Source: Azolla caroliniana (taxonomy: Eukaryota; Polypodiophyta). Taken from it: a stretch of DNA of 64,000 nucleotides. Within the stretch, counting starts at the first letter, position 1; every line of letters starts with the position of its first letter. Of the stretch, positions 49,175-59,411 are shown in pieces. The stretch lies in the NCBI GenBank assembly GCA_043228905.1, contig JBHGNT010000010.1, positions 21,080,001 through 21,144,000 on the forward strand. The letters run 5' to 3'. A program made the position numbers and the translations under genes. A model generated the notes under the pieces. That model worked only from the letters and a program-made list of their open reading frames with translations, was not told where the DNA came from and searched no databases.

Positions 49175-50065
49175 GGTGTACCTCTGGAACAGGCGGGTGC
49201 ACGCAAGCGAGACCCGGAAAGCCCTAGAGTTGAATACGGGGCGCGGCGGAATGAAGCGGTTGATGGAAGAGGCCACGACACGACATGCAGAGGCCGTTAA
49301 CTACTCGGCGTCGGCGGGAGTCCGGGTTGGGGGTGATGAGGCCCGGAAAGTGAAGGATTCCGGATTCTGGCCGCTGGTGCTAGAGGGTCTCTCCGGAGTA
49401 TGGCTGAAGAAGGAAGAGGCAGACCGTGCGGAACGATGGATCCGGGAGGTCACCGGATGGGACGACCCGGTGGAAGAAAAGACTGGCTTCGTGACAGCCG
49501 CATGCCAGAACTACGAGGTTCTGGTAGAAGACAAGTGCGCAGGAAAGGCCGGAGGGGGCGACCCCTCGCAGCGGTATGAGACCTGGTTCGGACCGAAGCC
49601 GAATGAGGCCGCCAACGCCGACGCACCGGAGAAGAAGAAGCAGGCCGCTTTCCGGCCGAGCACCGAAATCGAACGAGCAATGAACCTGCGGAAGGTCCTG
49701 GAAGAGAGAATTCTCGACGAGTTGTCGTTACGGGAGGTGCTGGAAATCGCCAAGAAGGAGTTGCACGACTCCATCGTGGACTTGATGAAACGGAAGAGTC
49801 TCTCGACGGAGCCAGAACCGGAGAGGCTAGTGGAAGTGCGGACGACACCCTTAGAAGACACGGCCCTACAGGATGAGTTGGCGGAAAGCCACTACGCGAA
49901 GCCGCATTGGGCTAGGGCCACTACGGAACCCATGTTCGGATCGGCGACGTCCAGGAGCCGGTGGTGGCATTGGTAGACCACGGTTTGGAGATCAACCTGA
50001 TGTCCATGGACTTCTATAGAAAGGGGAAATGGCTGATCAACACCAAGCACGGGTGGAAGATACGC
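49175..50065 (+). pseudogene. Gypsy element 1 gag C-terminus and protease, part 1
   Basis: It continues gag after the solo LTR to a stop near 49974 (a mostly charged linker with LSLREVLEIAKKEL). A lost base near 49935 shifts the frame. The protease reads in the next frame: IGDVQEPVVALVDHGLEINLMS, with the catalytic Asp in LVDHG (family D-[ST/H]-G-x-E-I-N). It is cut at 50065 by the 5' LTR of element 2; the remainder of the protease is at 55396-55684. Confidence 0.85.
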
Positions 50066-50834
50066 TGTCGTGAAGAATTTCGGCCAGAGGCGGAAACCGG
50101 GAAACATTGGCTACATCGGCGGGGTGCAGCGTGTGTACGCACCCATGTACATTTAGTGTGAATAACGAGGGCGCCTTTATGGCGCCGAAGAGTAGTCAAG
50201 TCGGGACAAACGATCCCATGTAAGTCGGGATTTATCCCACATTGTAATGCATCCCTCTCCTTGTTCTATAAAAGGAAGGGTGCACCCTTTGTGAAACGGT
50301 TGCCCATTTTTGCGTTAGAGGGTATACCGTTAGATTTAGGGTTAGTTACTCTTCTTCTTCTTCTTCTTCTTCTTCTCCCCCCCCCTTCGTGTTCGCTTAG
50401 GTTTTGCTTCAGCTCGTCTCCTGCGCAAGACCCCGCTCGGCGCGACAAGCCCGTGAGCTCCCCGACCGGCGGCTTGACAACTAACGACTACTGTAACCTA
50501 CCTTGGTCCGGCTCGAAGCCGGGATGTATTCTTCCTCTTATATATATACATTTGCGTCTGTCTGTGTATATTCGCGTCTCTGTTGGTGTCGGGTGCTTCC
50601 CCTTTCCTGCGTTTCCTGTACATAAGGACGTGAGTCGGGTCAGCCTGTGTGTGTGTCTGCGAGTCGGTGTTAAGCGCGCATCCCCTCTCTTTCTCTCTCT
50701 CTCTTCGGTTGCCTCCGGTGTGCTTCTGGGATGCCCCGGAAACGGTGAAGTACGACTTCCTACGCTCCGTCACTCTCTAGTCCAAGACCCCCGTGGTCCC
50801 GCCTTTCTCCACGCACGTGCGTAACAACGCGACA
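50066..50834 (+). repeat. Element 2 5' LTR
   Basis: TGTCG..CGACA. TATAAAAGG at 50267. A plant telo-box-like TTTAGGGTTAG and a (CTT)n run follow in the leader part (50335-50380). Antisense and sense open frames inside it are not genes. Confidence 0.92.
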
Positions 50835-50871
50835 TATTTGGTGAACCCGACGTGAAAGGCGGCAAGAGAGG

Positions 50872-52044
50872 ATGGAGTCGGAAGACGACAACCTCGCGGT
50901 GATGGTGGCGGAAGTGGTGTTGGAGTCGGCATGAGTGGTGATGAGGCGAGAAGCAACGCAACAAGCGGTCGAGCGAGTGGTCGAAAGAGTCGGCCGTTTC
51001 AACGGGGACAAAGTCCCATCTTACTTGGAAGCCTACAATGCGGAAATGGAGGAGCGTGGCGTAGACGAGTCGTTGAGGTTGGAGTTCTTTTGTCGGGTCG
51101 TAGCTGTCCGGATGCGTGCGGAAGTAAAGGAGCTCTGTGAGGCTCATAGTTCGTGGGAGGCCTTCGAAGATGCGCTCCTGAAGGCGTACGGAGGACGGCG
51201 GAAGTGCCGAGGGCGACACGACTTTGACCAGTGGGTAGCATCGGCAAAGACCCACCGGGGCGCGACCAAGGCGTTCCGAGAGTTCGAGCGACGGCTTGCT
51301 CGGCTCCCGGAGCGGGAACAAGGTTTGGTGGGGGCGGACAAGGTCCTATTGTTCTTCAGGTCGATCGACCGAGCGGAACGGGAGGCCATCGGGATTGAGC
51401 TTGAAGACGATGATGGAGCGAATGGGCTTACGGAGGACTGGTCGAAGGTCGGAAGGGTGTGCCAACGGCTAGACAATGAGCGAGCCGAGAAGGCTAAGAG
51501 GAAGGTACGCGACGACGTGCCATCACAGCGGGAAGAGGCCGAACGGCAAAGAGAGTCGGCAAGGGTCGGCGTTGGGGCCAAGATTGCGAAGGCGTACGCA
51601 ACTCTCAAGGCAATGCTCGAGGAAGAGGAAAGACCAAGGCCGCAAGCCGAGACTGAGGAGACGGACTTGCCCCACGCGACGGCGGAAGATCGGTGCGACG
51701 GTACCACGGGAGAGGGTGCAGAACAAAACGACCTCTCGACTTGCAGAGATAGAACGGCCGAGGACGAGGCCGAGATACAGATCGCGGAACCGGATAGTTG
51801 GGACCAGCGGTTCCGGGCGTGTCAGCCCGGAACCCCGGAAATCGGAGAAGCAAGCCCAGGCGGGGCTTGCGCGATCGGTAAGAAGACGACTGCCGACAAT
51901 GAAGAGTCGGTGGTTACGGACAAGGGCGTAAAACGGACGGGCGATTCTTTGTGTCTTCCCACACTTGCTCCCGAGATGATGGCAGTTGGGCCCGAGTGCC
52001 CACGTGAGTCCCAAGCGGAGGAAGGCGGTGGTGAAAGACCGTGA
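50872..52044 (+). pseudogene. Element 2 gag
   Basis: Starts at ATG 50872 (MESEDDNLAVMVAE), with an in-frame TGA at about 50932, then open from 50935 for 369 codons. The capsid-like part matches element 1 gag in pattern (VPSYLEAYNAEMEERG, WEAFEDALLKAYG, FDQWVAS..AFREFERRLARL..DKVLLFFRSID). No zinc knuckle was seen; the C-terminal half is a charged coiled-coil-like and then low-complexity stretch. The TGA may be a single mutation (CGA to TGA), or translation may begin at 50935. Confidence 0.75.
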
Positions 52045-54589
52045 ATCACCGGCGAGACGATACGGGGAAGGAATGGACGAAAGCCCTCGGACCCGATTCC
52101 GGAGAACTCGGCATTCGGGCCCGTATGCGCATGCAAGACCGAGGAGATGGATGGCGGTACCGAGGAGTCCTGGCATGATGCCAGCGAAGATGGATGGGAA
52201 ACGGCCTGTGAGGAGGCCGAGGATGGACGCGGCACGAGGAGATCGGCATTCCGATGCGGATGGAGCAGAATCTGGTCGTGGATCGTTCGATCGGGGCCGG
52301 ATTCGGCATGAAAGTGTCGATACGGAAGAGGGTGCGGGATGAGCCGCCCTCTTTTACATGGGGAGAAAGACCGACTAGGCGAAGGTCGGGAATTGGAAAG
52401 GAAGGTGATCAAAGGTTCGGAATGAGTCTGGCAAGATCGGCATCGGAGCCGAAACTCTGGACATTGGAGAATCAAGCTCAGGCGGGGCTTGATTGATCAC
52501 AGAGCGGATGCTATCCACCGACACCACTAAAAGGGGCGGTGGCCCGGACGAGTTGCAGAAAGACGTTGCGAAATCGGTTACGCCACATCTTATCCGGAGA
52601 TTTCGGTTGTTCGGCCGACGGGGCAACGTCAGACCGAAAGAGATGGGAGATGGAGGCGAGAACACGAAGAGGAGAACGGGACCCGGCAATCCGGAGAAGA
52701 ACGAACGGACCCGGACGAGAACCGGGCGGAACGGACTCCCGGATGACCATTCCGGGAGGGAGGGAGAAAGCAGGCCTACGAAGAGACCGAGGAGACGGTA
52801 CGTCGGTACCACGGGAGAGGGTGCGCAGTAAACCGCCCTCTCGGCATGCGGAAAAGGACGACCCGGGACAAGGTCAAGAAGACAAATCGGAGGCCCAAGG
52901 AGGATCCTTCACACCGGTTCTAGAAACTTCGGCAGTCGGCAACGCGGTCGACGTAAGACCAAGATAATGACGGTGGCGGCGAGGTGACGAAGGCAAAAGG
53001 GCTACGGATGGGCGGTCTACGGAGATCCTCACACCGATTCGGCGGTCGGCCCGAGAGCCAGCGTGAGTCCTATAGGGAAGATCGGTGGCAGCAGGAGAAC
53101 GTGATCGGACGACATGAGGCGACGGACGACAAGGAGGTATCAGGCCGGCGAGGCGGCCACGAACCAAATCGGACCTTCCGGCAAGGTCAGTGGGCGTAAG
53201 GAAGTCCGGTCCTACGGGATCCCCACACTTAACCAGAGACTTTGGCAGTTCGGCCAACGTGGCAACATGAGACCGAGAGAGAAGGTTGGTGGCGGCGAGA
53301 AACGGGACCCGACTACGCGGAAGACATGAGGAGAGTCGTGAAGGACTCCGACAAAAGACACCAAGATCTCGGCAAGCGACGAAACAAAGACAGGTCCTAT
53401 GGGACCCTCACACCGATCCGGAGACTTCGGCAGTTCAGCCAACGCGGCCACGTGAGACCTAGGGAGAAGGACGGTGGCGGCAGGGAACGGGACCCGACGA
53501 CACGAGGTTTCAGAAGGAGCCGGTAGGGCAAATACGAGGAGGTGTGTCAGGCCGGAAAGGCACACCTGGGACGGAACAAGAGTCTCGCAAGTGGCCATCA
53601 CGGGCCAGATCGAAGCGTGACTACGGGACAGTGTTCGCCACGGGCGGTGCCGAACAAAGGAAGCGGAAGACGGCACAAGGGAGGTGCCGGGAACGAGGTG
53701 ACAAGTAACTAGTGGATTGCACAAGGTCGGAGTCAGGGGATGGCAAGAGAGGCCGGAGGAGGATCCTCCACACTCGCTTCGTAGATCTCGGTAGCTCCGT
53801 CGAAGTAGCGAAGACTGACACGGCAAGCCGGGGTGACAAGCTGGTGGGGCGAGGGGACGACGGCAAGCGGAAGACTCGGGACCTGTTGCAACAACACGAA
53901 GACGGGACGGGCCAAGCAGGCTACTATGGGGTGTTCCTCGGATGCGGAGGACACTGGTATGCGGGTGAGCGGCGATGCGCGATCCGGCTGGGAAAGGGGC
54001 CGACAAGGCATGCAATGAACCGGAGTACGGCACAGGCAGTGCCAAACAACGGACAAGGGTATGTAGCACCCGGAGGTGCCGGAGCGGAATGGCGAGCGTG
54101 GAGATAGGTTGCGCGGTTCGGAGGTAGCGCGTAGAAGGCTAGAAAGCATCCTCCACACCGTTCCGAAGACCATGGCGGTTCGAGCCAACGCGGCGATGTA
54201 AAGAGCATGGGGAAGGAAGGTGGCGGCAAGAGGACGAAGGCAACGCGAAGCAGCATGGGACGGCAATCAGGACAACACGAATGATCAACGGAGGCCAAGC
54301 GGGCCACTACGGGCTTTCCTCAAGCAGAGGACATCGAGCATACGGCTGGGAGTGGGCGTTCATACGGTTGAACAAGGGCCAGCGGAAGTACGCGTACCAC
54401 GGAGATCGCGGCAGAGGACCCATCGACGGGTCGAACGAGCCTATGGGGAGGTAAGCGCGAAGGAAGAATCGAAGCCGACGGATCAAACCGGCAACGAGTC
54501 GGGATGCGGATCACGGAAGACCGGTTTCTCACCGGCTGAAATCTCTCACCCTTCACCGGATTTGGCACGTACCGGTGGACATGTTGTTA
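52045..54589 (+). repeat. Non-coding, degenerate tandem-repeat body of element 2
   Basis: No RT, RNase H or integrase motif in any frame. A module with CTCACACCGATCCGGAGAC, TTCGGCAGTTCGGCCAACG, GAGACCGAGAGAGAAGG and GAAACGGGACCCG recurs. The clearest copies start at 53208 and 53395 (187 bp apart); weaker ones lie near 52590, 52906, 53757 and 54145. Long open frames on both strands here are a result of high GC and the repeat. Confidence 0.75.
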
Positions 54590-54601
54590 GGTGGGGGCGG
54601 A
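54590..54601 (+). promoter_or_regulatory. Element 2 polypurine tract
   Basis: AGGTGGGGGCGGA-type tract ends directly at the 3' LTR. The same tract, on minus, adjoins the LTR at 57212. Confidence 0.8.
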
Positions 54602-55395
54602 TGTCGTGAAGAATTTCGGCCAGAGGCGGAAACCGGGAAACATTGGCTACATCGGCAGGGTGCAGCGTGTGTACGCACCCATGTACATTTAGTGTGAATA
54701 ACGAGGGCGCCTTTATGGCGCCGAAGAGTAGTCAAGTCGGGACAGACAATCCCATGTAAGTCGGGATTTATCCCACATTGTAACGCATCCCTCTCCTTGT
54801 TCTATAAAAGGAAGGGTGCGCCCTTTGTGAAACGGTTGCCCTTTTTTGCGTTAGAGGGTATACCGTTAGATTTAGGGTTAGTTACTCTTCTTCTTCTTCT
54901 TCTTCTTCTTCTTCTCCCCCCCCCCCTTCGTGTTCGCTTAGGTTTTGCTTCAGTTCATCTCCTGCGCAAGACCCCGCTCGGCGCGACAAGCCCGTGAGCT
55001 CCCCGACCGGCGGCTTGGCAGCTGACGACTACTGTAACCTACCTTGGTCTGGCTCGAAGCCGGGATGTATTCTTCCTCTTATATATATACATTTGCGTCT
55101 GTCTGTGTATATTCGCGTCTCTGTTGGTGTCGGGTGCTTCCCCTTTCCTGCGTTTCCTGTACATAAGGACGTGAACCGGGTCAGCCTGTGTGTGTGTGTG
55201 TGCGTGTGTGTGTGTATGCGAGTCGGTGTTAAGCGTGCGTCCCCTCTCTTTCTCTCTCTCTCTCTTCGGTTTCCTCCGGTGTGCTTCTGGGATGCCTCGG
55301 AAACGGTGAAGTATGACTTCCTACGCTCCGTCACTCTCTAGTCCAAGACCCCCGTGGTCCCGCATTTCTCCACGCACGTGCGTAACAACACGACA
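54602..55395 (+). repeat. Element 2 3' LTR
   Basis: Same as 50066-50834 with a few substitutions, a longer (CTT)n and a longer GT run. Ends CACGACA. TATAAAAG at 54803. Confidence 0.92.
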
Positions 55396-56523
55396 ACACG
55401 TGGCGACGCGCACTACAGAGGAGTTGCATGGTGTGTGCCCGAACGTACGCGTGAAGATCGGCGACGTCGAGATAGATCAACATTTCTTCGTGCAGGAAAC
55501 TTCCTCGCACTCGGTAATTCTCGGCGAACCGTACATTACGGTAGCGCGCATGGAGACGAAAGTACTGGACAATGGTTCGGCGTATGCGCACATCAAGAGC
55601 CAAGACGTTCGGCATTCCGTCCAATTCATGACAGTGCGACCCAACCACGAGCGAAACCGCGAGACCCTCGGCGACGACAGCTGATGGGATTTTTAGAGAG
55701 GGCTATCAAGGCGTGGGGCCGTGATAGTCCGGACACCTCGGAAGAACCGCACACATGTATTATAGCTAGGAAATTTTGGCTCCCCGAAAACGGAGGTTGT
55801 ATGTTAACGGGTAATGGTACCCAGGAGAGGAAGCATGCGGAGAGACGACTTAGGGTGTGTGGAGTTCTCTTACCCAACGAAGAAATTAGCGGCGTCGTGG
55901 AGGCGATCTCTTTTGATGACACCTTGGGCGAATTACGAAAGGTGGTCGGTCAAGGCCTTAACGAAGACCGGACCGTTCCGGTTAGCTCGATGGGAATGTA
56001 CGAAGTCATCGCGGACTTCAGGGAGAGGATCCGGTTGGATTGAACGGCCCGTGTGGACACAAAGTATAAGACTGTGGACCGGAAGGTGAGGTCAATTGCG
56101 GCACCCCTGCCGGAGGGCAGCGGAGAGCGGATAAAAGGGGTCGCGTCGGACCCAAGTTTACGGAAACTAGCTGGCATAGGGCACCGGTTCACCGACATAA
56201 CGCTACGGGAGCTCAAGGTTGGTGGGGGTGGCTTTCTACTGCCGGAGGAGGAGGACTGGTTTCGGAGGATGCTCAGAAGGCATGGGAAGGCCTTCGCGTT
56301 CTCGCAGGAGGAGATTGGGTGCGTAGACCCGACAATCGTCGAGCCAATGGTGATCTTCACGGTACCACATGTGCGGTGGAATCTCAAGCCGATTCCGGTG
56401 TCCAAGCTCACATCCCGATGTTGATGGAGCCACTGAAGCAGAAAGTGGATATGGGCATCCTCGAACCGTCGAATGCCCCATACTCGAATCGGTGGTTCAC
56501 GGTGCCAAAGAAGAACGACACGT
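55396..56523 (+). pseudogene. Gypsy element 1 protease end and N-terminal pol
   Basis: The protease frame resumes (TEELHGVCPNVRVKIGD, FFVQETSSHSVILGEPYI) and stops at TGA 55682. ATG 55684 overlaps it (TGATG) and opens the pol frame (MGFLERAIKAWG), with TGA at 56041 where element 3 has Arg, then FTDITLRELK, AFAFSQEEIGCVDPTIVEP. After a shift near 56400 the RT begins (LKQKVDMGILEPSNAPYSN, WFTVPKKND). It is cut at 56523 by the inverted LTR of element 3, before the RT catalytic core. Confidence 0.85.
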
Positions 56524-57212
56524 TGTTGCGTTGCTACGCACGTGCGTGGAGAACAAGGCGGGACCACTGGGGTCTTGGACCGAGGACTAGGTGAGAAAAG
56601 GGAGGGAGAGAGAGAGAGACGCTCACACACGTATAGACAAAGAAGCGCACGGGGACGCGGCCCAACAACACAGGAGACACGAGTTGAGAACACTAACGTA
56701 TGTAGATAAATATGTGTATGTATTTGTATGTATGCAGACGACTCGAACGGTTACAGCCGATCAGGTCGGCGAGACGGATGCTGGCGCCTGATCACCCACA
56801 CACACAGGAGAGCAAGATGGAGATTCTGCCAGAAGCACACGGGCGTTCCACGGAGCAGGATCAGCCTCCTGAGAACCTGCGCAAAAGAAAGCTATGGAGA
56901 ACGACAGAGAAGAAGAGCTCGGTCCCAGTCCGACAACACTTCGTTCCCTCTAGCGCACGATACCCTTCTCTCCCCGTCTCCCTCTCTTTTATAGCTCAAG
57001 GAGGGAGGCCGTTTCACCCGTTTACATCACATTAATTCTCTGTCCTTTCGGACAGAGATACTCCTTGATTCTCCCTATAGAATATTGCTACCTAGGATTC
57101 AACTTTTGTGCCTACCTATCTACTATACAACAAGGGACGCGCCCACGTGTAAGGGCCGGTTCACACACATGCTATACACGGTTTGCGCCTAGGGTTGGTT
57201 TTCTTCACGACA
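56524..57212 (-). mobile_element. Gypsy element 3, 3' LTR
   Basis: On minus: PPT AGGTGGGGGCGGA (57225-57213), then TGTCGTGAAGAAAACC at 57212, ending GTAGCAACGCAACA at 56524. Its middle matches the LTR at 46857-47509 (for example GTCGGACTGGGACCGAGCTC). The outer end lies next to ACGT of element 1, the same tetranucleotide used by the solo LTR at 48489. Confidence 0.88.
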
Positions 57213-57844
57213 TCCGCCCCCACCTAACCGCGCATCCACCGGTATGCGCCGAAATTGGGTTCCTACGGGAGAAAACCGATCCTTGCTTTTATTCCTCGTT
57301 TACCGGTTCATCCTCCGCCTCGGGCTGCTCGTCGCTGTTGTCCATGCCCCCTGGCTCCGGCTCACCGTCGTGTCATTTCTTGAACGTTTTGATCCTCTTC
57401 CCCGCTACCGGTATCGCCATTCTCGTACCGTCGAGCTCCGCGAGATGGTACGTCCCATTGTCGTTGGCGCCTGTTACTACGTAAGGCCCGAACCACCTCC
57501 TCGCAAACTTCCGCGTGGCTCTGTGCTGATTGTCGAGGTTGCTGTCGTAGACTAGCACCCAGTCGCCTTCCTCGATCTTCCTTGACCGGAGTTGGTGTGT
57601 TCGGTCGAACCGGGCTTTGTTCCTTATCCTCGCTACCCGAAGTTTCTCCACGGCTCGCTCTACGTCCTCCGGCCTCCGCTTGAGCTGTCGAACCCGCGCC
57701 GCCAACAGTTCCTCCCGGCTCATCTCATCCCTCCAGTACACCGTGGCCCACGAGGAGATCGTTCGCTCTGTTGGCATGATCGGCTTCTATCCGAACATAA
57801 GCTCGGCCGGCATGAACCCGGTTACCAAACTGTGCGTAGTCCGG
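57213..57844 (-). pseudogene. Element 3 integrase C-terminal part
   Basis: Minus frame from 57777: WATVYWRDEMSREELLAAR, coiled RRPEDVERAVEKL, then DWVLVYDSNLDNQ and RWFGPYVVTGANDNGTYHL, the SH3-like GPY/F end of gypsy integrases. It is separated from the catalytic core by a solo LTR at 57845-58616. PPT and 3' LTR follow. Confidence 0.85.
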
Positions 57845-58409
57845 TGTCGTGAAGAATTTTGTCCAAAGGCGGAAACCGGGAAACATTGGCTACATCGGCG
57901 GGGTGCAGCATGTGTGCTCACCCTTGTACATTTAGTGTGAATAACGAGGGTGCCGTTATTGCGCCGAAGAGTAGTCAAGTCGGGACAGACGATCCCATGT
58001 AAGTAGGGATTTATCCCACATTGTAACGGATCTCTCTCCTTGTTCTATAAAGGGAAGGGAGCGCCCTTTGTGAAGGGGTTGCCCATTTTGCGTTAGAGGG
58101 TATACCGTTAGATTTAGGGTTAGTGACATTTCTTCTTCTTGTTCTTCTTCCCCCTTCGTGCTCGCTTAGGGTTTGCTTCAACTCATCTCTTGCGCAAGAC
58201 CCCGCTCGGCGCGACAAGCCCGTGAGCTCCCCCGACCGGCGGCTTGGCAGCCGACAACTACTGTAACCTACCTTGGTCCGGCTCGAAGCCGGGAATGTAT
58301 TCTTTCTTTTATATATATATACATTTGCGTCTGTCTATGTATATTGACGTCTCTGTTGGTGTCGAGTGCTTCTCCTTTCCTGCGTTTCTTGTACATAAGG
58401 GCGTGAGTC

Positions 58410-58445
<36 letters not shown>

Positions 58446-58616
58446 TGATGTTATACGCGCACTCCCTCTCTCTTCTCTCTCTCCCTTCGGTTGCTTCCGG
58501 TGTGCTTCTGGGATGCCCCGGAAACGGTGAAGTGCGACTTCCTACGCTCCGTCACTCCCTAGTCCAAGACCCCCGTGGTCCCGCCCTTCTCCATGCACGT
58601 GTGTAGCAACGCGACA
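57845..58616 (+). mobile_element. Solo LTR (772 bp, element-2 type) inside element 3 integrase
   Basis: Matches the element 2 LTRs but with a shorter CTT tract and a long GT run. Starts TGTCGTGAAGAATTTTG, ends CAACGCGACA, flanked by CCGG (57841-57844, 58617-58620). Removing it and one CCGG rejoins the integrase frame. TATA box at about 58046. Confidence 0.92.
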
Positions 58617-59411
58617 CCGGTCCGCCCACAAGGCATAAGGTAGCAGCCGTGGCCAGTTCTCGACTTGGCCTCCGCATGCCCGTACTAGCGCTTTGACAAT
58701 TGGCCCGTGTCCGCGCTCCACCTACCCGTTCGCCTCCGGATTGTACGCTGTGGTGAGCAAAAGTTTGACTCCTAGCCGGTCGAACAGCTCTTAGGCCTCT
58801 TCTGCGTCCAACTCACCACGGTCAGCCACGATCTTCCCTACACACCCGTATCGGCATACCACGTCCTCAATCAAAAACCGGCATACGGCTGCAGTCGTCT
58901 TGTTCTGCAGGGCTCGACCTTCAACCTGGTTTGTTAGATCCTCCCGAGCCAGCACCAGATACCGCATCTGTCCTACCCCCATTGGCATCGTCACCAAATC
59001 CACCATCCATTTGAAGTGGACGGTTGGAGGGTAGGTCGGGTGAAGCTCGTCCTGGTGTCGGATCATGGAGTGCACCTGGCAGCTTTCGCAAGTCATCACG
59101 AAACGATGCACGTCCCGGTATAGTCCCGACCACCAGTACTTCCCCTTTAGCTTTTCATACGTGGCCTACGTTACACGGTGTCCAGCCCAAGGACTATCGT
59201 GGTACGCCGCTAGCAAATCCTCATCTTCCTCCTTCTTCGCCACCACTCGGAGCGGGATGTCATTCCTCTTCTTCAGGTGCTTCCATATGTACCCGTCCTG
59301 GAGAAAGAATCGGTAGGCTTTCTTCCGAATCCGGTTGGTCTCATCCGTTGTCCATGCCGCGTCCGGTGTCATTGTTTTCAGGAACCCGCCAATCTGCAGC
59401 CACTCCCGGTA
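58617..59411 (-). pseudogene. Element 3 integrase zinc-binding and catalytic domains
   Basis: Minus strand: HDSPWAGH and CESCQ form the HHCC zinc-binding module. The catalytic residues are the Asp in WMVDLVTMP, the Asp in VADRGELDA and the Glu in NPEANG-stop-VERGH. In-frame stops occur near 59166, 58791 and 58733. The enzyme would join cDNA to target DNA. The DDE residues are all visible, but the reading frame is closed. Confidence 0.88.

Larger units (their letters stand above)
50066..55395 (+). mobile_element. Gypsy element 2: complete non-autonomous gag-only LTR retrotransposon (5330 bp)
   Basis: Two LTRs (50066-50834; 54602-55395) that are nearly identical apart from microsatellite length, a PBS at 50835, one gag ORF, about 2.5 kb with no pol domain, and a PPT (AGGTGGGGGCGGA) before the 3' LTR. 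It lies inside the protease of element 1, flanked by ACGC and ACAC, a 4-bp duplication with one mismatch. Similar LTRs imply a recent insertion. Reverse transcriptase and integrase must come from elsewhere; element 1/3-type elements share its termini, PBS and PPT. Confidence 0.9.

Noticed and set aside
50261-50824. 187-codon + frame in the 5' LTR of element 2
   Set aside because: It lies wholly within an LTR, starts in the TATA/leader region and translates microsatellites.
52590-54300. CRISPR-like array
   Set aside because: Repeats are long, degenerate and contiguous in a eukaryotic retrotransposon, with no constant short repeat and unique spacers.
51822-54307. Several 90-285 codon open frames on both strands in the body of element 2
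   Set aside because: They are present in all frames, low-complexity and repeat-driven. No RT, RNase H, integrase or other motif was found.
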